From positions 1 through 64,000 of the forward strand of contig CAJOLZ010000021.1 of NCBI GenBank assembly GCA_905235575.1: a stretch of DNA of 64,000 bases. Direction: 5' to 3'. Under the pieces are notes generated by a model, which saw only the letters and a list, made by a program, of their open reading frames with translations, made no database searches and was not told the DNA's origin. Source of the stretch: an uncultured Bacteroidaceae bacterium. Its GTDB lineage: Bacteria > Bacteroidota > Bacteroidia > Bacteroidales > Bacteroidaceae. Shown one piece after another: positions 1 to 8,171 of this stretch; positions within the stretch are counted from its first letter, which is position 1; each line of letters opens with the position of its first letter. The position numbers and the translations under genes were made by a program.

Positions 1-72
1 AAGGCTGGTTTTATGCACACACATTGCATTTACACCAACCAAAAGTTTTCTGTCCTGATGGCAGTCAAATAA
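1..72 (+). CDS. 3' end of an upstream gene, unidentified (partial)
   Basis: The frame starting at base 1 is open through 23 codons and stops at TAA 70-72. The visible tail ends in FSVLMAVK. It is too short to assign a family. It runs in the same direction as the binding-protein gene that follows within about 10-40 bp, so the two could share a transcript. It could also be a chance open frame, because no start or domain is visible inside the window. Confidence 0.35.
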   Translation, partial: KAGFMHTHCIYTNQKFSVLMAVK

Positions 73-97
73 ATCCCAATTTATGAAGATGGATATG

Positions 98-103
98 AAA
101 AAA
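98..103 (+). other. A6 homopolymer at a probable frameshift
   Basis: ATG 95-97 is followed by six A's. With seven A's, the frame from ATG 83 or 95 would run into the binding-protein gene and supply a lysine-rich start and full hydrophobic signal peptide. As read, the frame from 95 ends at TGA after six codons. This could be a sequencing error, a mutation, or slippage. Confidence 0.6.
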
Positions 104-114
104 TCGTATTACTG

Positions 115-1113
115 ATGACACTTTGCGTCCCGATGCTTCTGGGAGCTCAGACGCTGACTTTCACCGACCACGAGCCGTTGGGCAACATGCGGACGCAGGT
201 GACAGAGCAGTTTTTCCGTCTTGTGGAGCAGGAAAGCAAGGGGCGCATCCGCATCGATGACCACTGGAACGGCGAAATATCGTCGAGTTATGATGCCTTC
301 GAGACGGTGCACGAAGGCAAGAAGACCGACATGGCTACGGTGGTGCCCGAATACGACAGTCAGCGGATGCCGCTCCACCAGTTGTTCAAGAGTTTCCTGG
401 CAGGACCTTCGGGCGAGGTACAGGTGGCACTCATACGCAAAGCCTACAAGACGATTCCCGAACTGACAGAGGAACTGCACCGCGCGGGCATCCACCCCGT
501 GCTGGTGGCTACGGGCTATCCCGTGGGTTTTTATAGCCAAAAGCCGATGGCAGACCTCAGCGCGCTGAAGGGGCAGACGTGGAGAACCGCCAGTTTCTGG
601 CACATCAGTTATCTGGAGAATGCAGGAGCAAAGAACAAGCGCATCCCTTGGGGAGAACAAGTTTCTGATTCGCTGCACTCCGGCATCATCGACGGCATCA
701 TGGTGAATATAGACAGTGGATGGGACATCGGTGCCCACCGTGTCGCCCCTCACCTGTTGGTGTCGCAGGAACTCTGGTTAGGGCACATCTACTTGGTGGC
801 GATGAACCTTGACCGCTGGAATGCCTTGCCCACGAAGGACAAGCGTGCCATCGAGCGTGCTGCAAGTAAGACTTACAAGGCGATGGGCAAGACGATGGAT
901 GAGAGTTACGAGCAGATGCTTCAGCAACTGAGCAATGAGGGCTGCACCGTGCGCCACCTCACGCATGAGGAAGTGTCCGATTTCGTCATCACCGTTCGTC
1001 AAAGCGAAGTGCAGGAACGATGGGTGAAAGAAAAGGAATCCGAAGGCACGGCACACGTCCACCGCGTATTCAAGAAACTACACTCGTTGGTGCAGCATAG
1101 TGCAAAAAGATAA
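115..1113 (+). CDS. TRAP-type (DctP family) solute-binding protein, start frameshifted
   Basis: Periplasmic substrate-binding protein of the TRAP transporter family, which normally delivers organic acids to a DctQM permease. The body matches the family: an opening beta strand (TLTFTDHEPLGNMRTQVTEQ), a VATGYPVGFYSQKPMADLSALKGQTWR segment of the kind that contacts ligand (quoted here in two parts: residues near 130-146 and 147-160), and a helical C-terminus. The in-frame ATG at 115 gives only a stub signal peptide (MTLCVPMLLGAQ). Just upstream, the ATGs at 83 and 95 begin MKMDMKK but run into a stop. One extra A in the A6 run at 98-103 would join them into MKKIVLLMTLCVPMLLGAQ, a normal signal peptide. 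No DctQ or DctM gene is in the window, so the ligand and permease are unknown. Confident about family, less so about whether it is expressed. Confidence 0.75.
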   Translation: MTLCVPMLLGAQTLTFTDHEPLGNMRTQVTEQFFRLVEQESKGRIRIDDHWNGEISSSYDAFETVHEGKKTDMATVVPEYDSQRMPLHQLFKSFLAGPSGEVQVALIRKAYKTIPELTEELHRAGIHPVLVATGYPVGFYSQKPMADLSALKGQTWRTASFWHISYLENAGAKNKRIPWGEQVSDSLHSGIIDGIMVNIDSGWDIGAHRVAPHLLVSQELWLGHIYLVAMNLDRWNALPTKDKRAIERAASKTYKAMGKTMDESYEQMLQQLSNEGCTVRHLTHEEVSDFVITVRQSEVQERWVKEKESEGTAHVHRVFKKLHSLVQHSAKR

Positions 1114-1131
1114 TAATAATTAACTATAGCA

Positions 1132-1731
1132 ATGAATACGGAACTCCAAAAGTGTATGAATGGCGAACTATACGATTGCCATGACTCCATCTTCATTGAA
1201 AGGAAAGCCAAGGCAGCAGCATGGTGTGAGCGTTACAACAGCATTCCTTATAACCGTCGCGACGAACGCCAACGGATGCTTGGTGAATTGCTCGGCAACG
1301 TGGGCAGCAACGTGTCGATAGGCACGGATTTCATCTGTGATTTCGGTGATAACATCCATATAGGCAACAACGTCAGCATCAATCACAGGTGCCTTTTTGT
1401 AGATAGCAACCGCATCACTATCGGCAACAATGTGCTAATTGCCCCGGGTGTACAGATCAACACCTCGACCCATCCCGTCGCACTTGAAGAGCGGCTGACT
1501 AAGGGCTGGACACCAGAAAGTGGAGAGTATTTCTGTCGCACCCGTGCACTGCCTGTCACCATAGGCGATGGTTGCTGGATAGGTGCAGGAGCCATCATCC
1601 TTGCTGGAGTCACCATTGGCGACGGAGCAGTAGTTGCTGCTGGTGCAGTAGTGACAAAAGATGTTGAACCAAATACAATTGTGGGCGGTGTTCCCGCTAA
1701 AGTAATCAAGAAAATAGAATTGTCAAAATGA
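1132..1731 (+). CDS. Sugar O-acetyltransferase (maltose/galactoside acetyltransferase type)
   Basis: Cytosolic acetyl-CoA-dependent O-acetyltransferase of the hexapeptide-repeat (left-handed beta-helix) family, like Maa/LacA. An N-terminal helical cap (residues 1-55, with [23 protein letters not shown]) is followed by hexapeptide turns such as [18 protein letters not shown] and later [20 protein letters not shown]. The H of NTSTHPV corresponds to the catalytic histidine loop of this family. The tail [12 protein letters not shown] is typical. The length of 199 residues is usual. It starts 18 bp after the binding-protein gene on the same strand, so the two are probably cotranscribed. The acceptor sugar cannot be read from sequence. 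Confidence 0.9.
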   Translation: MNTELQKCMNGELYDCHDSIFIERKAKAAAWCERYNSIPYNRRDERQRMLGELLGNVGSNVSIGTDFICDFGDNIHIGNNVSINHRCLFVDSNRITIGNNVLIAPGVQINTSTHPVALEERLTKGWTPESGEYFCRTRALPVTIGDGCWIGAGAIILAGVTIGDGAVVAAGAVVTKDVEPNTIVGGVPAKVIKKIELSK

Positions 1732-1847
1732 GCTATTGAGCAATTTCGAACGTCGATTTGTCGCTGAAGGTAGCTTGAACGCTCAAAACACCAGTGTTTA
1801 TCGTACTTTGAGAGAGGTTTCAGCCTGCAAAATGAACTATTGGTCTA

Positions 1848-1912
1848 AAAAGACTTCTCATACAAGAGGAAAAGCAATTCCGTCGACCTAATGACCGATT
1901 GGGATTAAATTC
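1848..1912 (+). repeat. Upstream element shared with pfkA region (copy 1)
   Basis: AAAGACTTCTCATACA is identical here and at 21509. The ungapped alignment continues through [A/G]GAGGAAAA and, 22 bases later, CGATT[G/C]GG[A/G]TT[A/G]AAT. It ends about 75 bp before the susC promoter -33 box. Confidence 0.6.
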
Positions 1913-1988
1913 TTCCACCCATTTTAGCGCCAATCTTTCACATTTTTGATACAATTTGTGATAATTCGAAAGATATTTTAGCAAATTA

Positions 1989-2019
1989 TTGCATATTTGT
2001 ATAAAAATGCTTAATTTTG
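1989..2019 (+). promoter_or_regulatory. susC promoter
   Basis: TTG (1989-1991), 20 bp, then TAATTTTG (2012-2019). This fits the Bacteroidota -33/-7 consensus. It implies a leader of roughly 195 nt before the susC start. Confidence 0.65.
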
Positions 2020-2219
2020 CCACTTGAATAGTTAGCATGCCATGAATGTGCCCGTTCGATTCGGGATATGAGTCCTCGCGCGCGGGTATATGCGCGGATA
2101 TATAAATAGGTATAACCGGCATTATGTAAAGACAGGATTGGACATCTGACCGACACAAGAAAATGAGAGAGAAAAAGAAAAACAAATAAATTATTTATTT
2201 AACAATTAACAAAATCAAC

Positions 2220-5200
2220 ATGGGTAAAAAAATCCTTTCAATCCTTGCTTGTATGTTGATGACTACAAGCATGGCACTGGCCCAGACGCGAATTACAGGT
2301 ACTGTAGTTGATGCTGAGTCAGGCGAAGCTCTGATTGGAGTTTCCGTACGTGTTCCCAACACCACAACAGGTGTAATAACGGATATGGACGGTAAGTTCT
2401 CAATCAACCTCCCCGCAGGCGTAAATAGCTTGAGTTTCAGTTACATGGGCATGAAGCCTGCCACCCTTGCAGCTCGTGACGGCATGAAAGTGCTAATGGA
2501 GACTGATACCAAGGCTATGGACGATGTTATCGTGGTAGCCTACGGTACTCAAAGAAAGAGCTCCTTTACAGGTAGTGCTCAATCTATAGGCGCGGAAGAC
2601 ATCGAACTGCGTCCTGTAACCTCTGTAACAAAGGCTCTTGAAGGAAACGTAACGGGTGTTCAGATGACAGCTGGTAGCGGACAGCCCGGTTCATCTCCAT
2701 CTATCCGCATACGCGGTTTTGGATCCATCAACGCTTCTAACGCACCCTTGTACGTAGTTGACGGTATACCTTATGATGGTGCACTGGCCACCCTTAACCC
2801 ATCAGACATTGAGTCGATGACGGTATTAAAGGATGCGTCTGCGGCTGCCCTGTATGGTGCCCGTGGTGCCAACGGTGTTGTTATGATTACCACCAAGAAA
2901 GGCCAGGAAGGTAAGGCTAATATCACTTTACGCTCCAATGTCGGATGGAACAGTCGTGCTCTGAAGCGTTACAAGAATGTTAATCAAAAAGATTTTGTTC
3001 AGCTTACATACGAAGCATTGCGTAACGAAGCATGGGATGATGGCGCATCATGGGATGACGCGGAAGCTGCTGCCCGCCGATCATTAGGCTCAACTCTTGG
3101 AGGTGAATACTATAATCCATTCAAGAACTACGCATGGAACGATATCATAGATCCAGCTACAGGCAAAGTACGTGCAGATGCCCAATCTGCTTGGGATGAA
3201 GACTGGCTGGATGCCACAACACGCGACAGGGCACTTCGCCATGAATACCAGTTGTCTATGAATGGTGGTAACAACCGTACAAAGTATGCAGTATCTTTAG
3301 GTTATCTTAATGAGAAGGGCGTTTTACAGACAACTGCTTTTGAACGTTACAATTCAAGAGTCAGCGTGGACCATAAGATTAATGACTGGTTTAGTGCCAA
3401 CGTAGGTCTGAACGTAGCTCATGCCAAGTCCAACTTCATGGACTATGATGGAAGTTCTACGTCTAATGTATGGTATACAGCTCAGTTTATCAACCCCTTG
3501 TTCCCCGTTTACCTGAAAGATTTGGCAGGTAACAACATTTACAAGGATGGTCAGATTCAGTATGACTGGGGTGAGATTCGTGATAACAACAACCAGCGCC
3601 CAGGCTCCATGAACGACCACAGTTCATTAGGTATGCTGCTGCTTGACAAGGCTAAAACACTTAATGATGTCGCAGGCATGCGTAGTGGCTTGACCTTCGG
3701 TAGTGATGAGGACAAGATGGGTTGGGCAAAGGGCCTGAAGTTTACTGTAAACTTTGGCTTCGATTATCGCAATAGCAATTACACACGTTATATGAATATG
3801 GAGCATGGCAATCAGGCAACATCTGGCGGCTTGCTTACAAAACAGAACGATAGAACCCAGAGTTACACTTTCAACCAGTTGTTGACATGGAACCGCAGCT
3901 TTGACAAACATAGCTTTGATGTATTGGCTGGCCATGAATACTATTCCTATAACTACAGTTTCCTGGAAGGTCAACGATCTGGTTTGGTTGACGGTATCAT
4001 AGAGCTGCGACCGGGTGCAACCTTAAGTGGTGCCGACTCTTATTCTCAGGATTATCGTATTGATTCATGGTTGAGTCGTTTCAACTACAATTATGACAAT
4101 AAATACTACTTCTCAACGTCGGTTCGTTCTGACGCATCATCACGTTTCCATAAAGATCATCATAGGGGCACATTCTGGTCTATCGGTGCTAACTGGCGTA
4201 TCTCTCAGGAGAAGTTCCTGCAGGATGTCGAATGGCTTGACAATTTATCTTACAAGTTGAGCTATGGACAACAGGGTAATGATGCAATTGGTTCTTATTA
4301 TGCATGGCAGGGCCTTTCAAGTGTCGCATACCCCAATGCCAACGCAGCCGGTGCTGTATTGTCAACATTAGAGAACACTGACATATCATGGGAAAAGAAT
4401 GGTAATTTCAATACTGGTTTTGAAGCTTCTTTCCTGAATCGCCGTATCCGCGTTGGCGCTGAATACTACCGCCGTAAGACCACGGACATGCTATTGAACT
4501 ACCCAATGGCTGTTTCTACAGGCTTTGACGGATATGATGCCAATGTAGGCGACATGGTTAATAAAGGCTTTGAATTCGAAATTACAGGTGCACCTATCCG
4601 CACTAAGGATTTCCTGTGGGAGGTTACATGGATGGGGTCAACCGTTAAGAATGAAGTAACAAAACTGACACCAGAGTCACCTGAGATTCTGACTGGCAGC
4701 TATATCATCAAGGAAGGCCTTCCCATCAATACTTTCTATCTCCGCAAGAGTGCTGGCGTTGACCCCGCTACAGGTAAGGAACTTTGGTGGGTTTATGACA
4801 AGGACGATAACGGTGACATTATTAACGAGCGCATTTCTGATGACTATGCGAAGGCATCATCCTGCCGTTACGAAATGGGAGACCGTATTCCTGACCTCTA
4901 TGGTAGCATTGGAACAGACCTGAGCTGGAAGGGTCTCAGCCTTTCCGTCCTCACCACTTACTCTTTGGGTGGCAAGATACTTGATTCTAACTACTATAGC
5001 AGTATGAACCTCACTTATCTGAATAACACTTGGAATCAGAACGTATTACGTCGCTGGCAGCAGCCAGGTGATATTACTGACGTTCCTCGTATGGCTATCA
5101 AGGGTAACACTTACATAACTGATCGTTATTTGGTAAACGCTTCTTATTTCTCCTTCAAGAATATCACATTGAGCTATACTCTGCCCAGGAAGTGGGTTAA

Positions 5201-5363
5201 CAAGGCTAAGTTAAATAGTATAAGAGTCTATGGCTCTTGTGATAACATAGCCCTCTTTAGCCACCTTGAAGGTATGGATCCGCAATATAACTTTAGTGGC
5301 GGCACAACTTATACTTATGCACCGAACAGAACTATGACCTTTGGTGTTGAAGTTAATTTCTAA
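2220..5363 (+). CDS. SusC/RagA-family TonB-dependent outer-membrane receptor
   Basis: Outer-membrane importer that works with a SusD lipoprotein lid to bring oligosaccharides or peptides into the periplasm, powered by TonB. There is a signal peptide (residues 1-22, ending MALAQ) and a carboxypeptidase-regulatory-like domain at about 23-100 (ITGTVVDAESGEALIGVSV). A TonB-box-like DDVIVVAYGTQRK is followed by the plug with the SusC signature GARGANGVVMITTKKG near residue 215, and then the beta-barrel to the terminal aromatic (VEVNF). At 1047 residues it is of ordinary length. It heads an operon with susD 18 bp downstream and a surface lipoprotein after that. Substrate is not shown by the sequence; the nearby secreted protease hints at peptides. 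Confidence 0.95.
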   Translation: MGKKILSILACMLMTTSMALAQTRITGTVVDAESGEALIGVSVRVPNTTTGVITDMDGKFSINLPAGVNSLSFSYMGMKPATLAARDGMKVLMETDTKAMDDVIVVAYGTQRKSSFTGSAQSIGAEDIELRPVTSVTKALEGNVTGVQMTAGSGQPGSSPSIRIRGFGSINASNAPLYVVDGIPYDGALATLNPSDIESMTVLKDASAAALYGARGANGVVMITTKKGQEGKANITLRSNVGWNSRALKRYKNVNQKDFVQLTYEALRNEAWDDGASWDDAEAAARRSLGSTLGGEYYNPFKNYAWNDIIDPATGKVRADAQSAWDEDWLDATTRDRALRHEYQLSMNGGNNRTKYAVSLGYLNEKGVLQTTAFERYNSRVSVDHKINDWFSANVGLNVAHAKSNFMDYDGSSTSNVWYTAQFINPLFPVYLKDLAGNNIYKDGQIQYDWGEIRDNNNQRPGSMNDHSSLGMLLLDKAKTLNDVAGMRSGLTFGSDEDKMGWAKGLKFTVNFGFDYRNSNYTRYMNMEHGNQATSGGLLTKQNDRTQSYTFNQLLTWNRSFDKHSFDVLAGHEYYSYNYSFLEGQRSGLVDGIIELRPGATLSGADSYSQDYRIDSWLSRFNYNYDNKYYFSTSVRSDASSRFHKDHHRGTFWSIGANWRISQEKFLQDVEWLDNLSYKLSYGQQGNDAIGSYYAWQGLSSVAYPNANAAGAVLSTLENTDISWEKNGNFNTGFEASFLNRRIRVGAEYYRRKTTDMLLNYPMAVSTGFDGYDANVGDMVNKGFEFEITGAPIRTKDFLWEVTWMGSTVKNEVTKLTPESPEILTGSYIIKEGLPINTFYLRKSAGVDPATGKELWWVYDKDDNGDIINERISDDYAKASSCRYEMGDRIPDLYGSIGTDLSWKGLSLSVLTTYSLGGKILDSNYYSSMNLTYLNNTWNQNVLRRWQQPGDITDVPRMAIKGNTYITDRYLVNASYFSFKNITLSYTLPRKWVNKAKLNSIRVYGSCDNIALFSHLEGMDPQYNFSGGTTYTYAPNRTMTFGVEVNF

Positions 5364-5381
5364 TGAAGAAAGGGAAAAAAT

Positions 5382-6932
5382 ATGAAAACTATATATAAAT
5401 TTTTACTGATGAGTTCACTGGGCATGGTTATGTTTAACTCATGCTCACAGGATCTGTTGGAGACAAGCCCAACAACCGCAATTGCAACAAACGAGATAGC
5501 CCAGTCGAGCGGCAAGGCAATCGCTGCCATTGACGGTATGTACCGACTGATGTATTCAACAGGCTATACCTCAAGCTGGGAACATGAGGAGTTCGGCCTG
5601 AGTGCATTGAACCTTACAGCTGACCTGATGGGCGAAGATCACATTCAGGCAGCCTCTGGCAGCGGATGGTTCTATTATGACTATCTGTATGATGTAAAGG
5701 GTGACTACAGCCACGATGCCGGCCGTCCCTATGCAGTATGGAACTTCTTCTATACACTTATTGCAAATGCCAATTACATAACAGCAGCAGAGAAGACCAT
5801 GGAGGGAACCGCATCAGATGTAAATTATGTTGTCGGTCAGGCTTTTGCCATCCGTGCATTCAGCTACTTCATGCTGGCTCAGTGGTATTCACGTACTCTG
5901 GTAGGTCATGAGAACGAGCCTTGTGTCCCTATTTACACAGAGCCCACCAACAAGGACACAAAGGGTAAGGCACGAGAAACCATTGCCAAGGTCTATGAAC
6001 AAATTAATAATGATATTGCAAAGGCCGAGGAGTTACTGTCAGCTACAGAAAAAGAGCGTGATAGCAAATCTCATTTAGGTCTTGCTGAAGTTTACGGTCT
6101 TCACGCCCGTATTGCCCAGGTAGAGGAGAAGTGGGATGTTGCTCTGGAGAAAGCATCCGAAGCAATAAACGAGGCTAAGAAGGAAAATATCGACATCGCA
6201 GGTGTCAGCCAGTTCATGGGCTTGAACAGTGTTTCTGCCCAGAATGTAATGTGGGGCGTGAAGATTATTGCTGACCAAGTAGGAATGTATGCAAGCTTCT
6301 TCACCCATTTGGATGCTGACATGGGAAAGTACGGTAAGACAGCCCGTCACCAGATAACTCGCTCACTTTATGAAAAGATGGGTGCCAAGGACGAAAGACG
6401 TGCATGGTGGAATCCTGAAGATCCTGCCAATGGTGAAGGGGGCGGCTATCAGCAGGAGAAGTTCAAGTTTGTAAACTATCAGACCTGGGAAGGTGACTAC
6501 ATCTTCATGCGAATTGAGGAAATGTACCTTATTAAGGCCGAGGCAGAGTGTATGAATGGTGACGATGTAGCTGCACAGCAGACACTGAAGACATTAATGA
6601 AAAAGCGTGACCCTGAATATACATGTGATAAGACCGGTAAGGATTTGGGTATTTTGACCACTGACCTGACAGGTTCTTTGCGTGAAGAGATTATCAACCA
6701 GCGTCGCATTGAGCTTTGGGGAGAATTCGGACGTATTTATGACATACGTCGCTTGCACCAGGGCTTTACACGTTCTACAGATGACGGACATCCCTCCAGT
6801 GCATGCAAGGAGAAACTGAATAATGCTACCAAGGATCCTGAAAGCTATAAGTGGGTAATGGTTATACCACAATCCGAGTTCGACGGAAATGCCAATCTCG
6901 ATGATGCGAAGGATCAGAATCCATTTGATTAA
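5382..6932 (+). CDS. SusD/RagB-family outer-membrane lipoprotein
   Basis: Surface lipoprotein that binds substrate and caps the SusC barrel. The lipobox FNSC places the lipidated cysteine at residue 21. The TPR-like helical fold of SusD is evident from the N-terminal IAAIDGMYRLMYSTGY, the AFAIRAFSYFMLAQWYS helix, and the C-terminal RIEEMYLIKAEAECMNGD and EIINQRRIELWGEFGRIYDIRR blocks. The last two are the most conserved parts of the family. At 516 residues it is of usual size. It starts 18 bp after susC and is followed 24 bp later by a lipoprotein gene. Confidence 0.95.
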   Translation: MKTIYKFLLMSSLGMVMFNSCSQDLLETSPTTAIATNEIAQSSGKAIAAIDGMYRLMYSTGYTSSWEHEEFGLSALNLTADLMGEDHIQAASGSGWFYYDYLYDVKGDYSHDAGRPYAVWNFFYTLIANANYITAAEKTMEGTASDVNYVVGQAFAIRAFSYFMLAQWYSRTLVGHENEPCVPIYTEPTNKDTKGKARETIAKVYEQINNDIAKAEELLSATEKERDSKSHLGLAEVYGLHARIAQVEEKWDVALEKASEAINEAKKENIDIAGVSQFMGLNSVSAQNVMWGVKIIADQVGMYASFFTHLDADMGKYGKTARHQITRSLYEKMGAKDERRAWWNPEDPANGEGGGYQQEKFKFVNYQTWEGDYIFMRIEEMYLIKAEAECMNGDDVAAQQTLKTLMKKRDPEYTCDKTGKDLGILTTDLTGSLREEIINQRRIELWGEFGRIYDIRRLHQGFTRSTDDGHPSSACKEKLNNATKDPESYKWVMVIPQSEFDGNANLDDAKDQNPFD

Positions 6933-6956
6933 TAACAACAACTAAAATTATTGATT

Positions 6957-7802
6957 ATGAAGAAGTATATATTAGCTGTATTTGCTGGTCTACTTTTGAC
7001 CTCCTGTGATACAGACAATATCGGTGCGGTATATAGTTCCTCTGCTCAGAACATTGCCTTTGAGAAGGAGACCCCTGCCACAGTAGTAACAAAGTACTCA
7101 GAGATATCACTCCCTGTTACTCTGACTCGTTCAAATACAGCAGGTAGCTACACCGCACATTATACATTGGAGAGTGAAGATGAAGGAATCTTCACGGACA
7201 AGAATGAAGGTGTTGCAACTTTTGCCAATGGTGAGTGGAAAACCACTATTAATGTCGATGCTGCAAACATGGAGATTGGTACGACCTATACCTTCACACT
7301 GACCCTTAGTGATGAGGACATAGAGACAACAGACACAATAATTGGCACGTCAAATAACATTATCACTACTGTAAGTGTAATGTGTGACTACAATTGGGTG
7401 AAAGCTGGAACGTGTACATTTACCGACTATACGTTCTCCGATGAAGGTACGACAGCCGAGGATGTAACTATTCTGAATGCTGACGGCACCAATATATACC
7501 GGATTGTTCAGCCGTTCATTGCCGCTTATGGTGAAGGTGATGATGGATTCAACAGTGATACCGGTATAACATTCACACTGAATGACGATTACAGCATTTC
7601 ATTTGTCACCGATGGCGGGCTTGTCGTAAGCGCAGACCAGTATGACTTTGTGTGGGTTGATGACTATGTACCTGACTATTGTAATATTGTCAATACTGGA
7701 AACTCCTTTGAGTGTGTTATGCTGGGAGTTATAAGCGGCGCTGGCTACTATACCGGTTTCGCATTCGATTTTGAATGGACCGAAGGTTGGCCCGGCAAAT
7801 AA
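6957..7802 (+). CDS. Surface lipoprotein of the SusCD operon
   Basis: Third gene of the operon, probably a SusE/SusF-like outer-membrane accessory lipoprotein. Start chosen at ATG 6957; an in-frame TTG lies six bases earlier. MKKYILAVFAGLLLTSCDTDN gives a lipobox with the cysteine at residue 17 (sequence shown is split by the signal cleavage). Residues about 30-130 look like one immunoglobulin-like beta domain of the type seen in Bacteroidota surface lipoproteins (SLPVTLTRSNTAGSYTAHYT ... TYTFTLTLSD). The rest is beta-rich and ends in a W/F-rich strand. No enzyme motif is visible. A strong terminator follows 16 bp after the stop. Confidence 0.8.
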   Translation: MKKYILAVFAGLLLTSCDTDNIGAVYSSSAQNIAFEKETPATVVTKYSEISLPVTLTRSNTAGSYTAHYTLESEDEGIFTDKNEGVATFANGEWKTTINVDAANMEIGTTYTFTLTLSDEDIETTDTIIGTSNNIITTVSVMCDYNWVKAGTCTFTDYTFSDEGTTAEDVTILNADGTNIYRIVQPFIAAYGEGDDGFNSDTGITFTLNDDYSISFVTDGGLVVSADQYDFVWVDDYVPDYCNIVNTGNSFECVMLGVISGAGYYTGFAFDFEWTEGWPGK

Positions 7803-7817
7803 ATCTTGATAAACAGC

Positions 7818-7850
7818 AAAGAGCGCACATGTAAAAATTGTGCGCTCTTT
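7818..7850 (+). terminator. Terminator of the susCD operon
   Basis: Perfect 12-bp inverted repeat AAAGAGCGCACA / TGTGCGCTCTTT (7818-7829 with 7839-7850), 9-nt loop, then a T-rich run (CTGTTTTCTT). Confidence 0.9.
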
Positions 7851-8171
7851 CTGTTTTCTTAAACAAACGTGAGTTTGACGAATTTGATAGCCTGAAAGTT
7901 TGCTGATTAGCGAAAGTTGTGTGCCTTTATAGCGCTCAATAACAAAGTCGTACAAACAATAATCGCTATGTTCATCGAGGACAAGGTCTCGGAAACAAGA
8001 TACCGAAGCCTCGACATTTTCTACGTCAACACCATGGCGGCATTGGACGCATACTGCGGTTTTCTGAAGAATTTGGCAGTACAAGTTTCAAATACACCGA
8101 GAATCAACTTACACTGTTCTAAACTATATTCGTCGGACGTACATTAATTAAGAACGATATACCTCTTCCCT
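7851..8171. other. 321-bp region before the C10 protease
   Basis: No recognised gene. An open frame 7917-8147 could encode 76 residues (inner ATG MFIEDKVSETRYRSLDIFYV), but it resembles no family I know and has no promoter match. No clear -33/-7 promoter for the protease gene is seen either. Confidence 0.4.

Larger units (their letters stand above)
1732..2219. other. 488-bp intergenic region upstream of susC
   Basis: AT-rich and without a convincing gene. It holds a short element shared with the pfkA upstream region (1848-1912), the susC promoter (1989-2019), and a 5' leader of about 195 nt. The leader includes an alternating purine-pyrimidine stretch (TCGCGCGCGGGTATATGCGC near 2077) and a small CCCG/CGGG hairpin near 2051. 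An antisense open frame across this region has no protein-like features. Confidence 0.6.

Noticed and set aside
7917..8147. 76-codon open frame before the C10 protease
   Set aside because: No family resemblance, no promoter, and atypical for the local genes; kept only as a note in the intergenic entry.
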